A stretch of 64,000 nucleotides of DNA from Euglena gracilis (GCA_039621445.1 CP154956.1:48865456-48929455), one strand, 5' to 3'; shown: positions 42,801-52,354, counted from the first letter of the stretch. Numbers and translations are program-made. The notes: generated by a model from the letters alone, not told the origin.

Positions 42801-45800
42801 CAATTGCTTCGGCAGTTTTCCCCTCCCACAAAAAAAAAGAAACGAACGGATGCACTGGGCGTGCTGGTCTTTCACTCGATGGCTCTCGTCCACAATCAAG
42901 CCCTTGAATGCCATCTGCATCAGTTCGGGTCAGGGCGTCGATTCTACCCAGGCTTCTTTTTAAGACCCGGGGGACCCCCCAAAAATCGGGCCATCTGAGG
43001 GCATTTCCCAAAAAAAAACTTTGGTACTTAGCGCTGAAACCCATAACCGGGCCTCTGGCCTGGAACCCCCTCCATAGGGTCTTCTGACTTAAAAAGAAGC
43101 CTGATTCTACCCCAGAAGATCCTGAATTTAGGTGCCGGAAAGGAGCTGCTGGCTGACCCCCCCCCCTGCATGGGAATGGACCAGAGTAGCCAGAATGGGC
43201 CAGTGGATGAACCGACCGAGAAAAAAATCAAACTCAAAACGTCTCCTCCTCCCCATAGCAAATTGTGCAAAAAAAATCAATTTTCACACCTAAACCTCAC
43301 CTGGACAAACCATCTTCGATGGATTTTCACTGATCCAGTACACCCAGAATCCTCGAAGACAAAAAAACTGTAACGTTGCAACACCGCTGAGGTATTTTTG
43401 GGGTTCTGGATGAACCCAAAGGTTGCGCACTGGGACAGCACATTCTAAAAATGATCCCTTCCTGGCTTAAAAGAATTCAAATATCCACAATTCACAAAAA
43501 AAATAAGAACAGAGCATCCTCATGCCCCTGCTCCCCCCCACTTGTCTGGGAATTGTGGCAGGTATTACATTCGCCATTCGGGGTTAATCAAAAGAATAGG
43601 GTTGGGTTTAAGTGTTGCATTTCCGTTTGAACACTTGTACACCACACCACACATTGGGTCTTATCATTGGCGGCATCTCAAACTACATTTAGCATGAACT
43701 CAGGCCCAATTTGAGCCCTAACCCTGGCCCTACTCTAAACATAAGTGTAGCCCTGACCACTTCCAAATTCACCCCAATCATAACTTGAACAGAGCCATCA
43801 AACACGCTTCAGCACACCATAAATGTTCGAGCAATCGTGCGATGCCACCTGGAAATCGGGGAACGATCCCATTTGTGTGGGAAAGGAGGGCACAACAACC
43901 CTCCCTATAACAATTGGGCCTCAAGGGGGGGGGGGTGGATGGGCTCCTCCAAAAAAATCAAAATGCAAGACTGTATAATCACCGATTGCAAAAAAAATCA
44001 GTGGAAAGGGAAAAAACTGTCAAAAAAGGTTCAAAAAAATGCAAGTGCAGATACCCCCCTGGCTGAAGCGACGCCATAGTCGGGGAAGGCAATATTTCAC
44101 CAGTTCGAAATTGATGACCCAAATATCAGCAGAGTCCAGCCGTGCATGGCAAGGTCAAGGTTCTGACCACATCGTTGTCTTGCATCCTTTCCAATGAACA
44201 AGATAATACTCAAGCTCTTTGCAAAGGCAGGGTTGGGCTAGGCTGGAAAAACATTCTGTTGGGCATCTCCCCAAAGGCGAAGGTCAAATCTCACAAAAAA
44301 GACCTTGCCAACCCAAAGAAGGATGGGAATATTCTTGGACATCGTCGTTGATTCCTACACCTTCTTAATGACACTGCTCAATCAAACAGAGTCTTGCTGG
44401 TTTCCAACATCAAAATCAAAAAATCCAGGTGACAAAGGCCAGCAGCATTCCCATTCCATAAGTTCCCCCCCAGGAACCCCCCAGACCGCCCAAAAGGACC
44501 CCTCTCCTCGGGACTCACTCGAAGGTGGCACTCTGGGCTCCACTGGAGGGGGGGGGGGGCTACATACGGACCCTCAAAATATCATCATTTATATGTCTGT
44601 GACGTGTTTGTGTGTGCATTTTAGGCTCTTTGCGTTGAGTACTGCCCCCGGAGTACCCCAGGAACCCCCCAGGACTGGCAGTCCTGTGGGAGAATTGGAA
44701 AAAATGCAAAGAGAAAATTGGAAATGAAATGGGAAAAAATATAAATGAACTTAAAAGCAAAAAAATCCAAAAAAATAACTGAAATAAAAAAATCAATAGG
44801 GAACTTGTTTTGAATGTCTTGAATGTTTGTTTGTCTTGAATGTTGTGAAGCTGGCAAGAGGTAATCGAATGCGCAAAATAAAAACATACCACTCGTTGCA
44901 GAAATGAGAAAACAACACCCACTGGACTCATATCCCACTGACGAGGGGGGGGGTCGTTGGACAAGCCCAATAAAACCCAGCCCATTGAAGGGAGACTGTG
45001 TTCCAAATCACAAGATTGCAGCACGTGATGGTTGGAGCCCTGTTTGACCTTCCACAATTGAAACCGTAGCATCTGGTGTCCATCGGTCGGCTTCTCTCTG
45101 CCAGTTGATCTTGAGCGAGGCGGGGCAAATGACTAACGCTGGGTAGGCCTCTGGCAGGCTGTGTCTCTGGTGCTTTTGTGGCAGGCTTCGAGGTCGCTGG
45201 CTTCATACAATGCAAAGAGAAAAAGAGTCGTTGGAAAACTCTGGTCATTTTAGGGAGATGAAACTGCAACGTTTTTGCGCATTTTTGTATCTGGCACATA
45301 AATCATTCCGAATCACACATCCCCTCATCATTTCTTCATGCAGCTGCAACTTCTGCCACGTGGTGGTTGATGGCCCAAATGCACGCCATTTTGCGGCCTG
45401 CAAGCTGCCAAAAAAAACACGTCTTTTTCTCAATCAAGGAAAATATTAGCTTTGGCCGGGGCGCTTCTCTGGGGTGGTGGCAACCATGGTCGGCCCGACC
45501 AGGTCGGCCGACTGCAGGGGGTCGATATTGACCCCCAGAAGTCAACATCCCAAATTTTTGTCTCCCTCAAAAAGATTTGGGGTGAATTTATGAGGTTATT
45601 GGAATAGGGTTGGGGTTAAGATTTTATACCCAACAGTTGAGCTTCCCTGCTCATTGTTGCTATGTTTGCCTATACAGGGTACACAGCGAACCCAAGGGGG
45701 GGAGGGGGGTCCCCCCACCCACCCAGGGGCAAAGCTGTACGGGAAGGCCAAAGGAAAATTCCCTTGGCACCAAAGGCAACAAAAAAAGCTTTGACGTAAA

Positions 45801-46190
45801 AATCGGCCGCCCCGGAAATACGGGAAGGCCTGGTGGGGGGGGGGGGGTCGGACTCCCCGGCCAACGAGGATCACAGGATGGGGGTGGGGGGGGTCGAACC
45901 CCCCCGGGGCCAAATTTGGGGCTGTCATATGTTGCAATCAACGCCCCAGGGAAGCCAATGAGCCTGAAAAAAAGCTGATTTGCATTGCCCGAAAAACAAA
46001 TAATTTGATTTCAGTTCTCTCCTGATCATGCCGGGAGGGGGGGGGGAATCAGATTATGATCGAAGCATCCCAAATTCCAGAGAAAGAGGCTGCTTCCTGC
46101 AAGTCGCAAAGCCATCAATGCTTGTACCGTCTTCCCCAAGCCCATCTCATCGGCAATGAAAGAGCGGCGTGTTCGCAGTGCGTAATCACA
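30647..46190 (-). CDS. SMARCAL1/ZRANB3-like SNF2 ATPase, multi-exon gene
   Basis: Eight minus-strand exons in the correct order carry the SNF2 helicase signatures: ADEMGLGKT (motif I), VICPASLKINWQRE (Ia), LIVDESH (II), LLLSGTP.PSRP (III), LEELNEKLRSSCFLRRTK, AEAKVDTVVEWV ... VVFAWHR, NILAAGYGITLTAASDALVVELPWTP (V), LHRIGQ (VI), and a C-terminal TIDEYMFSLLQKK segment. The SGTP.xSRP motif, ELPWTP and the AEAK start of helicase C point to the SMARCAL1/ZRANB3/HepA group of DNA annealing helicases. These rewind single-stranded DNA at stalled replication forks in the nucleus (family knowledge). The N-terminal exons upstream of motif I are not identified. Introns of 0.4 to over 4 kb hold TIR elements and one arm of a segmental duplication. 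Exact splice sites are mostly inferred. Confidence 0.85.
31515..31949. mobile_element. TIR element inside an SNF2-like intron
   Basis: The left end GCTTTTGCTTAAGG and right end CCTTAAGCAAAAGC are inverted repeats. The inside has poly-C/poly-G arms, GCTAGC-type hairpins, and two CGGCGCTTTGCGCCG-type hairpins around an AT-rich core (GGCCAAAAACGGGCATC). No target duplication is evident. Related to 21079-21523. Confidence 0.65.
32086..32561. mobile_element. TIR element with GCGGAAAATT satellite core
   Basis: The left end CAGGGGGGG...AAATTGATATC and right end GATATCAATTTCCCCCCCCTG are inverted repeats. GGATTT flanks both sides (32080-32085 and 32562-32567), a possible 6-bp target duplication. The element lies in the intron next to the HRIGQ exon. 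Inside is the tandem repeat at 32447-32545. Confidence 0.65.
32447..32545. repeat. GCGGAAAATT tandem repeat
   Basis: Units of 9-12 bases, (A)AATTGCGG, repeat about ten times. A shorter tract of the same unit is at 32118-32155 in the same TIR element. Confidence 0.85.
32637..32671 (-). CDS. SNF2-like exon: motif VI (HRIGQ)
   Basis: The minus frame reads MHRADGDRLHRIGQ directly after intron-like pyrimidine-rich sequence. HRIGQ carries the arginine finger of SNF2 ATPases. The start MHRADGDR resembles MHQAEDR at the end of the previous exon. The downstream edge is uncertain; reading on runs into the TIR element at 32086-32561. Confidence 0.7.
32791..32935. repeat. Short TIR-like element, poly-C type
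   Basis: Left end CAGGCTTTTTAAGACC, right end GGTTGAAAGAAAGCTG. The core has GGCGTCGGAC and GGGAATTCCCC. Same end theme as 42949-43103. No clean target duplication. Confidence 0.4.
33060..33566. other. SNF2-like intron, no named feature
   Basis: Poly-G runs near 33072 and 33158 recall the TIR family. Otherwise this is unassigned intron between the HRIGQ and motif V exons. Confidence 0.35.
33567..33776 (-). CDS. SNF2-like exon: motif V
   Basis: GC-rich minus frame: ITGDTLCAARQLRVDAFQTD, RVIVCNILAAGYGITLTAAS, DALVVELPWTPAAMHQAEDR. The G.T...RQ..VD.FQ block, ILAAG.G.TLTAA and ELPWTP...QAEDR are strong SNF2 motif V to VI signatures. An AG precedes the exon near 33777. No clean GT donor is visible at AEDR. 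Confidence 0.88.
33777..35016. other. SNF2-like intron with poly-G element fragment
   Basis: Intron between the motif V and helicase C start exons. At 34385-34490 there is a poly-G/CCCAACCC block with GGTCCCAAAAG hairpin sequence of the TIR family type. A short GGCATACA microsatellite is at 34641-34670. No exon found. Confidence 0.4.
35017..35295 (-). CDS. SNF2-like exon: start of helicase C domain
   Basis: GC-rich minus frame: LESGEVVWEDHEFLHRLGEL, RQLAAEAKVDTVVEWVEEFF, RKLVVFAWHRDTVARIADAH. The LxxxAEAK...V......KxxVFAxH pattern is motif IV of the SMARCAL1-like group. The exon ends at a near-consensus GTGAGT donor (35011-35016). The upstream edge is uncertain. Confidence 0.88.
35790..36085. 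repeat. Poly-C/poly-G TIR fragments at the edge of duplication copy B
   Basis: The block CAATCGGGCCGTTAAAGG ... CGGAGCTTTGCGCCG ... CAGGGCCTCCGG resembles 42970-43060. At 36009-36083 poly-C/poly-G arms and CTTAAAAAGAAGCCTG (the right end of 42949-43103) replace sequence found in duplication copy A. An element insertion therefore separates the copies. Confidence 0.55.
35958..38262. repeat. Segmental duplication copy B (about 2.3 kb)
   Basis: Direct partner of 25663-28045. It lies within the intron between the LRRTK and helicase C exons of the SNF2-like gene, while copy A lies beyond the gene's last exon. It has the poly-G/TIR insertion near 36009-36083 and lacks the 53-bp doubling of copy A. 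Confidence 0.85.
38263..39611. other. SNF2-like intron, no named feature
   Basis: A TTAGGCCTAACTTTAAGCCTAA inverted motif lies near 38410-38430. Nothing else stands out. Confidence 0.35.
39612..39722 (-). CDS. SNF2-like exon: LRRTK segment
   Basis: The minus exon begins after CTCTCAG and ends before a GTGCGTGG donor, 111 bases (37 codons). It reads LNLEELNEKLRSSCFLRRTK then DGVLPQLPQKECVV. This matches the NL.EL...L...V.LRR.K..VL.QLP.K block between SNF2 motifs III and IV. Confidence 0.85.
40380..41200. repeat. Compound poly-G/poly-C hairpin region
   Basis: Long G and C homopolymers of 7-11 bases alternate with TTATAAGT and GGTTTGGTTGGTCGGCC blocks (40430 and 41110). One core at 40600-40690 (GCCATTTTGGGCACTTTTTGGGC, CGGCGCGAAGCGCCG) matches the TIR-element cores at 31720-31800. 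It probably represents nested TIR elements in an SNF2-like intron. The open frames across it are Gly/Pro artefacts. Confidence 0.6.
41200..42224. other. SNF2-like intron, with poly-G fragment
   Basis: Poly-C/poly-G block at 41730-41870 (GGGGGCTCAGGGGGACCC) of TIR-family type. No exon found. Confidence 0.35.
42225..42482 (-). CDS. SNF2-like exon: motif III (SGTP)
   Basis: GC-rich minus frame: DEGMTPVTVAVAKLAAQIHG, then LVLLLSGTPMPSRPKELVSQ, LKILGRLEQVFGSRQQFLDR. SGTP.xSRP.EL..Q is diagnostic for the SMARCAL1/ZRANB3 branch, and FG...F..RY follows as expected. Confidence 0.88.
42847..42925 (-). CDS. SNF2-like exon: motif II (DESH box)
   Basis: The minus frame reads MAFKGLIVDESHRVKDQHAQ then C. 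IVDESH is the Walker B/DEAH-type box, with DESH as in SMARCAL1. An AG immediately precedes ATGGCATTC. A TIR element (42949-43103) starts only about 20 bases upstream in the intron. Confidence 0.85.
42949..43103. mobile_element. hAT-like MITE with perfect TIR and 8-bp target duplication
   Basis: Left end CAGGCTTCTTTTTAAG and right end CTTAAAAAGAAGCCTG are perfect 16-bp inverted repeats. ATTCTACC flanks both sides directly (42941-42948 and 43104-43111). An 8-bp target duplication and CAGG ends fit the hAT superfamily. Length 155 bp, no coding capacity. It lies just upstream of the DESH exon on the minus strand. Confidence 0.88.
43112..45007. other. SNF2-like intron, unassigned
   Basis: Largely AT-rich with A-runs. 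A poly-G run lies at 44549-44560. No second half of the motif Ia exon or intermediate exon could be recognised. Confidence 0.35.
45015..45156 (-). CDS. SNF2-like exon: motif Ia
   Basis: The minus frame reads PEAYPALVICPASLKINWQR and then EADRWTPDATVSIVEGQTG. CPASLK.NWQ.E..RW is motif Ia of the SMARCAL1-like group. The acceptor is probably the AG in GCCTGCCAG just before it, and the donor GT lies just before the stop at 45008-45010. Confidence 0.85.
46100..46187 (-). CDS. SNF2-like exon: motif I (Walker A)
   Basis: The minus frame reads CDYALRTRRSFIADEMGLGK, then TVQALMALRLAG. ADEMGLGKT is the ATP-binding P-loop of SNF2 proteins. The preceding CDYAL fits the hydrophobic segment before it. An AG at about 46208-46209 could be the acceptor; the donor follows the LAG codons. 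Confidence 0.85.
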
Positions 46191-46256
46191 CCACACACTA
46201 TGTTTTTGCCAATGCCACTCATATTCTATTTTTCTTGACCCCCATGGTCAAGTTTC

Positions 46257-46745
46257 TTTTTAAGACCCTGGGGGGGTTCTCCCCAGGGGTCTTTTTAAGG
46301 GTTGGCATCCACCCACCCACCCCTGGGGTGGCCCCCCAGGGGAGGGGGGGGGGTCCCGGGGACCCACCCACTTTTGCCCGAAAATGGCCAAAAAAAGGCT
46401 AAAAGTAGCACCTTTTTCAAAATTTTCGGCGCCAAAAAAAAGATTTACCCACCAGTCCCTACCCCCACCCTCCCGGGGGGAGGGGGTCCAAGGGACCCAC
46501 CCACCCTCCCCTCCCCCCCTGGGGGAGGGGGGTCCAAGACTAAAAAAAAAAACCCAGTTCTCCCTCACCCACCCAGTCCGGCGCCGGACCCCCCCCCAAA
46601 CTGGGCAGTCTCAGGACATTTCCCAATAAATGCAGTGCTTCGCACCAAAACCCACACCCGGGCCCCGCGTGTGGGTTTTGGCCCAGGGGGTCCGGCCCCA
46701 AACCCACCCACCCCACCCGGGGGGTTTCTGAGTTGAAAAGCAGCC
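46257..46745. repeat. Poly-C/poly-G TIR-type element(s)
   Basis: Starts TTTCTTTTTAAGACCC, then an inverted TTTTTAAGACCCTGG ... CCAGGGGTCTTTTTAAG hairpin. The core at 46380-46445 is the reverse complement of the core of 21595-21823. The part at 46565-46745 (GGCGCCGGACC, CCCAATAAATGCAGTGCTTCGC, GGGTTTCTGAGTTGAAAAGCAGCCT) is another related unit. Probably two nested elements. Confidence 0.6.
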
Positions 46746-47664
46746 TCCCAGCGGTCAAGGGGCAAACCTTTCCCCCCTGCTGGACAGTAGCATGGTAACC
46801 AGTTTTGTGCCCAGCACAAAGCACCGAGTGGAGAGAGCTGGAGATTTGGGCTGGCCAGAAATTTTGGCGGGCTAGCTAGCACCCCCATCGACCAATTGCC
46901 CAAAAAATGGCTTGCAAAAATAGAGCTTTGAAAGAAATGAGATTCTGACAACCCCCAAAACAAAAAAAAGGCCCCAAAACACCATTTAGGATATTTTTGA
47001 AAACTTTTTCAAATTTTTTTGATATTGGTGCTTTGCGCCAAAATTTTTCGGCGGAACCCATCAAAAAGGGGCTGGCTAGCCGGGCTACCAGCAGCACCCT
47101 TCCACTGCGGCTGGGCTGGGTCAAATTCTGGGCTGGCTGCAGCAGCCCCCTCCCCTGCAAAACCTTAAAGAGGTGCATGCCCCGGACGTCCCCAGAGCCA
47201 ACTTAAACTGGGCACCTGCCTTAAATCAAATTCTCTCCTTAGCACAATCAATGCCCTTTCCACCAAGGGCCTTCTTGAGGACCCCCCCAGGCCCTGCGGG
47301 CCAGCTGGAAAAAGGTACTGGTTGTCAAAAAGGTGCTGGCTGGACCGCCTCTCCCCAGGGGGCCAGGGGGCCAAAAGGGGCCAGGGGGAGGGGGTCCGGC
47401 CAGCTGGACCCGGTGGGTACCCCGAAACAGGCAGAAAAGCCCAAATCCAGCCAGGTCAGCATTTATCAGCCAAAGCTTTGAGGTGAAGCCAAAAAAACAC
47501 TCCAAAAGGCCATTTCGGTCCCCTTTTCTCAAAAAGTTTCGGCTCTTTTGCGCTGAAATTCCAGCCCAGCTTAGCCAGGCTGCAGGCCCCCCGGGGTCTG
47601 CCGTCCGGCAGGGAGCTACTGGCGCTGGCTTGCAGCTTTCCACATAGAAACTGCGGGTTTGGAA
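46746..47664. other. Unassigned DNA with poly-C fragments
   Basis: Related poly-C/GGCCAGCTGG blocks at 47276-47420 and a CTAGCTAGC motif at 46871 suggest more TIR-element debris. No gene seen. Confidence 0.35.
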
Positions 47665-47889
47665 TCAGGGAAACCATGGCATGGAAACATAGTCTGGTCT
47701 ATGCCAGCCTTTTGGAATGCCAGTAGGTTTCTTTCTGAAACATCTGGCTTCATACCAGAGGCGGGCGGCACTGAATTCCATCAAGTGTTTTTGGCTCTCC
47801 CCGTGGAACACACCACGACAATATTTGGCCATGTTGAAATCTTGACCCTCTGAATGACTGGAGGGTGTACCATCAAAAAGAGGGCTCAT
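47665..47889 (-). CDS. Possible exon of unknown gene
   Basis: A 74-codon minus frame (FNMAKYCRGVFHGESQKHLM, EFSAARLWYEARCFRKKP) has unusually protein-like composition for this region. It lies upstream of the SNF2-like motif I exon, so it could be one of its N-terminal exons, but nothing matches the HARP domain. Confidence 0.25.
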   Translation of the reverse strand: MSPLFDGTPSSHSEGQDFNMAKYCRGVFHGESQKHLMEFSAARLWYEARCFRKKPTGIPKGWHRPDYVSMPWFP

Positions 47890-48689
47890 TTGGTCTTTGG
47901 TTCAGACTGGATAAAAAAGAAGAGTTGCTGCAGGTGATTACTTCTGGAGAAAAAATTCATTGATGTGGCGCATGAAATGTTAAATAAAAAAAAACAACTA
48001 AAAATATTGGCCAAAAAATAACCTTTGATGGGGACGGCAAAGCTGGTCGGGCGAAGAAACAAAACTCCTTGAAAAATTTGTGCACTGCGCGAGGGCAGGC
48101 TGGAGTTAATGCACTTCTGGGGATCTCAGTGGAACAAAAAATAAAGCAAAAAAAACATTGTGAACCACAAAAAAAGACAGCAAACACAAAAGTTGTCAAC
48201 AATTGGCAAACAGAAAAGCCACATAGAAAAAAACATCTTTGTTTTGACCACCCTGAACCATAGAGCATAAAATTCAATCCTCCCTCCATAAATAATCCTC
48301 TCTCCAAAAAATCCTGGTCTCAGGTCTGTGGCAAAAAAAAAAATATCAAACCAAACTGTGTTGCACAAAAAATGGGAAATCCCTTGGATTTGAATTAGAT
48401 CTCATTTGATGTGTTACAATGATGAATCTACCTCACAGTTCTCAGGGTGGTTTTAGATTGCCACGGCGTTTGGACTCCCCGCATGCATGGAGTCATGCAG
48501 GTCAAGTTTTGAGAATTACCACGAAAGCAAGGGGGAAAACATCAAAAATATTTGGCAAGTCAGCTTGGTGCAAAATACTTGGCAAGGGGGTCTGGCTGGG
48601 GGGGAAAAGCATGGCGAGGGGCTCAGTGAGTGCGGGACGGATGAGCCGACCCCCCCCCCCTTTGTACATTGGCGTGCACCATGGGTTTC

Positions 48690-49015
48690 GGGCTATGCGG
48701 AAAAAAAAAAGAAACCTTCATGGGAGCAGTCGCTGCCCAGCTGGAAAATCCAGGCTGTGGACGGCCGCCTCCCGGTCCTCTGCAATTTCCTTCGCCGTCG
48801 ACGCGGCCAACAGTGTCGGCCCCACCTCCGCTGTCAGACCTTTGCCTCTGGGCTGGCATCCGAAGGGAAGAGGCAGGGGCCTGTCGCCTGCCACTGCGCT
48901 TCGGTGGGGGCTGCGCACAAGGCCTTTGGGTGGACGTGTGGCGCAGTGCCAGGTGGGCAGCGACGGCAGGCGGTGGCCACCACAATTCAACCAGATGGGG
49001 CCGACCCTTTTGCCA
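48690..49015. other. GC-rich island, possible exon
   Basis: About 300 bases of exon-like GC content stand out from the AT-rich surroundings. They are open in several frames on both strands (for example minus LLAASTAKEIAEDREAA). Other exons of the SNF2-like gene have the same GC-richness. The right frame cannot be chosen and no domain is recognised. Confidence 0.3.
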
Positions 49016-49549
49016 GATGAGAGAAAAATGGAAATATGGGTAATGCACCTGCTTCTTTGAGAATGGCAGGAGGCAAATGTTGAATGCGAAAGACAAAGGG
49101 AACGCTGGTGTGCAAGAAAAGGGTGTCACTTACGTTTTAATGGTGTGGCCGAGCACCGTAAATAACTGAATGCCAGTCGCACTGCAAGAGGCCTCCAAGG
49201 CAAGTTACAACTCTTCCCGTACCCCCCCCCTGCCCAACGACCAGGCTTCTACAACCCCCGATTAGATAAGGGGTGAGTGCAACCAGGGGGTAGTCATAAT
49301 TTAGGGGTGGTCGTTGGGTGGGGGGGGTAGTTCTAAATTTCCAAAAATAATTTCCGTTGGTGTCCAACAATTTCGGGTGGGAGCTTCCATTTAAAAACGC
49401 GAAATTTGGTTGAACATCCATTGTTTGCAAGACAAAAAAAAGCAAAACCAGTGGAGCCTTGCAAAAAAGGTTTCAGCAAAGCCCTTCTTGCTTTTCCTCA
49501 AATTGGGTCTTACTTTTGGATGCGTTGCTGGAAGCATTCAGGGGTCTAA

Positions 49550-49835
49550 ATTTCAGGGGGCCATTGGGAGGTTCGGCGCGTCTGACGAGGACCCTCGGCC
49601 ACCAGGGGGGGGGGTCCCCATTTTGCCGTGCCGAGGGGGTCAGTCCCCCAGGGGGGGGGGGTCCACCGTGGCGGACAGCCGGAATTTCCCAAAGGAAAAT
49701 TCATTGATATGGTTCGGCATGCCGTGCCGAGGAGGTTGGCTGACCAGGGAGGGGGTCCCCATTTTGCCGTGCCGAGGGGGTCCGACCACCACGGGGGGGG
49801 GGGGCGGAGGGTGGCTGCCGAACTTCCTTGAGCTG
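49550..49835. repeat. CCCCATTTTGCCGTGCCGAGG repeat block
   Basis: Two direct copies of GGGGTCCCCATTTTGCCGTGCCGAGGGGGTC (49613 and 49755) flank a GGTTCGGCATGCCGTGCC palindromic stretch, all with poly-G arms. Probably an internal duplication in another TIR-type element. Confidence 0.55.
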
Positions 49836-51049
49836 TTTTCAACTGACATGGGACCCTGGAATTTTGATTTTGAGATCCCAGGCAGAAAAAAAACAGAGTG
49901 GAATTACATTTCGGTATTTTCCAAAGGCACCGAAAAAAAAATGGTTCGGCATTTTTTTTCCACTTTTGTGGTTAATTTTCCATTGGAAATAATAGCCATT
50001 TTCAATGGAAAACAGTTTTTAATGTTTGGCCATTACTTGAGGTCGTCGCATATTTTAGGTTTATTGGCTGAATATTTTTGGTCCTCCGTCCAGATACTTC
50101 AGGTCCACTGGCCGGCATTTTAGGTCCAGTGGTCTGTTGGCCATCAATAACGCCATTAGCTGTTCCTGAACAACGGGACAAGGTGGATTGTTTGAATTCT
50201 TGCAAAAGCCGTGTTTTGCACCATTTCTTCCTGTTGTGGTTTTATTCATTCCAACGTTTCTGTTTTGAAGTGGAAAATCAGAAGTCAAGGAGAAATGAAA
50301 GGGATGGAGCGGGTCACTGGGGGGGGGGGGGGGTATAGGGGGTTATGGGGGAAAATGGAATTCTTGGGAATCAGCAACGGGGCTGCTCCCTGACACATTC
50401 TGGATTAAAAAAAACAGCTCCTTCCTTGACAATTCGGGGTATTTTTCTTTGGAATGCCAATTTTATGAGGACCAGACCCCAAAAGTTTAAAAAAAAATTA
50501 GGATTTTCCCCCAAGCCCATCTTTCACTTAATGAAAATGTTTTATGTCGCAAGTGAGCCTTGGACACGTGATGGAAGGATGTAGCATAAAAAGAGAATTT
50601 CAAGCAACAACCTGGCGGTTCAGAGGTGCGAGAACTGATGGGCAGCTGCTGGGATGGTCGACATATGGCTCGTTGGCAAGGAACACATTCAAAAAGAACC
50701 CAAGCAATCCTTTGCACCAAAAACATCAAGAATTCCATAAAAATTAAAAAACTTGCAAACTGCATTTTTTTCCTTGAATGGGACAGGCACTGCAACAAGG
50801 ATTTCATCTCACTAGGGGGTGGTTCGGGACACGGGGGGGACGTGGGGGGGGGGAGCGGGGGGGGGGGGACTGTGGCCCAAGTGCCCCACACGTTTTCTTC
50901 GGCTTCACCCAAACTTGTATGCAATTTTCCTTTGGTCGACCAAAAAATGTGCCCGGCCAAAATCTGGGATGGGGGGGTGGGGGGGTGGCAGCCCGAACCG
51001 GCGTTCTTAAACACAGTTTCATGCCCGAACCCGCGTTCTGAACACCGTT
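49836..51049. other. Unassigned DNA, poly-G runs
   Basis: Poly-G runs at 50321-50333 and 50815-50870. A CTTCAGGTCCACTGGCCGG / TTTTAGGTCCAGTGG tandem lies near 50096-50130. No coding signal. Confidence 0.35.
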
Positions 51050-51818
51050 GTTGAAACCGTGGATTAGGGGCTCTTGCTTTACGCCCGAACCGGCGTTCAA
51101 GGAATCACGGCCAATTTCGCCCTAAATACCCATTTTTTGAACATTTTTGAGCATTTTTGACCTCCTTTGGGAGCATGGCCATGTCTATCGGCCAATTGAC
51201 GTCTGATGCCACGTTACCCATCAATTGAAAGCTCTTCTCAAGGGCTTTTGACAGATGGCCAAAGGATTCAGCCATAATGCACAGAGCGCTTATTTTTTAG
51301 TGATTGTTTATTCCAAAATTTGACATCTTAATTTGTGAAATCCCACACCTCAGGTGCCATACCGCATATCAATCGAAAGCTCTCCCCAAGACCTTTCGCT
51401 TGGTACCCTCAGAACTCAGCCACACTACACAGTGCCCTGAAAATCGCCGATCGCATGTTCCGACCCTTTTCGCAAATTCCAAATTCCACTGTTCACCTGC
51501 CTTGTTGCCCCTTGATCGATAGTCCGTCTCAAGGGCTTTCAGCAGATGGCCTTAGATTTCAGCCGTGCTGCATGCTATTCTATTTTAGAAATTCCCCAAA
51601 TTTGGCCAAATGGAAATTTTTGCACAAAATACCTCAATTTCTGGCCAAATACCCCCCAAAAACTGCTCAGATATGATTGCCACATGTCTACAAACCATTT
51701 TGAACACTTTTTGGTATTTTTAATTTTTGGGTCTCCCCAGACGCCGGCTTCCTGCCCTAACCGGCGTCCAGAACGCCGGTTCGAGCGTGAAGCAAGAGCC
51801 CCAATTCACGGTTTCAAC
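51050..51818. mobile_element. TIR element with 49-bp ends and internal tandem units
   Basis: Positions 51050-51098 (GTTGAAACCGTGGATTAGGG ... GAACCGGCGTTC) are the imperfect inverse of 51771-51818. Inside, a unit of about 150 bases containing CAATTGAAAGCTCT, CTCAAGGGCTTT and CAGATGGCC...TTCAGCC recurs three times (near 51218, 51370, 51520). GAACCGGCGTTC palindromes also lie just outside the left end. No transposase. Confidence 0.6.
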
Positions 51819-51846
51819 CCACAACCCAACCTTCACACATCCGCGC

Positions 51847-52346
51847 CAGGGAATTTCTTAAGGACCCCCCCGGGGGGGGGGGGTCCAGCCTCCGGCTGGC
51901 AAAAAGGCTGCTGGCTGGATTTGAGCTGCTGGCTGGACCCCCCCCGGGGGGGTGGGGGGGGGGGGGGGGGGGGCGGGCCGGGGCTAGGCTGGGCTGGGTC
52001 AGTGAAAAACAAAATTTTCTAACACATTTTTGCCATTTTCGACATTTTGGTGGATGGAGCTAGATCAAGGCTGGGGGCTGTGATGGAGGAAGCTGTGGTG
52101 AGGGGGAAAAATGCAGGGATAGGTGAGCTGGGCAGCCCAGTTGGCTGGCCAGCCTGCGGCCGGCTGGCCCGGCCTTCGGCCGGCTGGCCCGGCCTCCGGC
52201 CGGGCTGGACCCGACTTTATTTCAGTCGACCCCCGGGGGGGGGGGGGGCTCCCAGCCCGAATTTGGGCTGCTGGCTGGATTTGAGCTGCTGGCTGGCTGG
52301 ACCCCCCCCGGGGGGTAGGGTACCCTCCGGCTTAAGAAATTCCCTG
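51847..52346. mobile_element. hAT-like MITE, 500 bp, exact 8-bp target duplication
   Basis: Left end CAGGGAATTTCTTAAG and right end CTTAAGAAATTCCCTG are perfect 16-bp inverted repeats starting CAGGG. ATCCGCGC flanks both sides (51839-51846 and 52347-52354). The interior is poly-C/poly-G arms plus GGCTGCTGGCTGGA repeats and CGGCCGGCTGGCC hairpins (52155-52205). Non-autonomous. Confidence 0.9.
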
Positions 52347-52354
52347 ATCCGCGC

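Noticed and set aside
48419-49060. 213-codon plus-strand protein
   Set aside because: Several overlapping frames on both strands are equally open because of GC content; none shows a domain.
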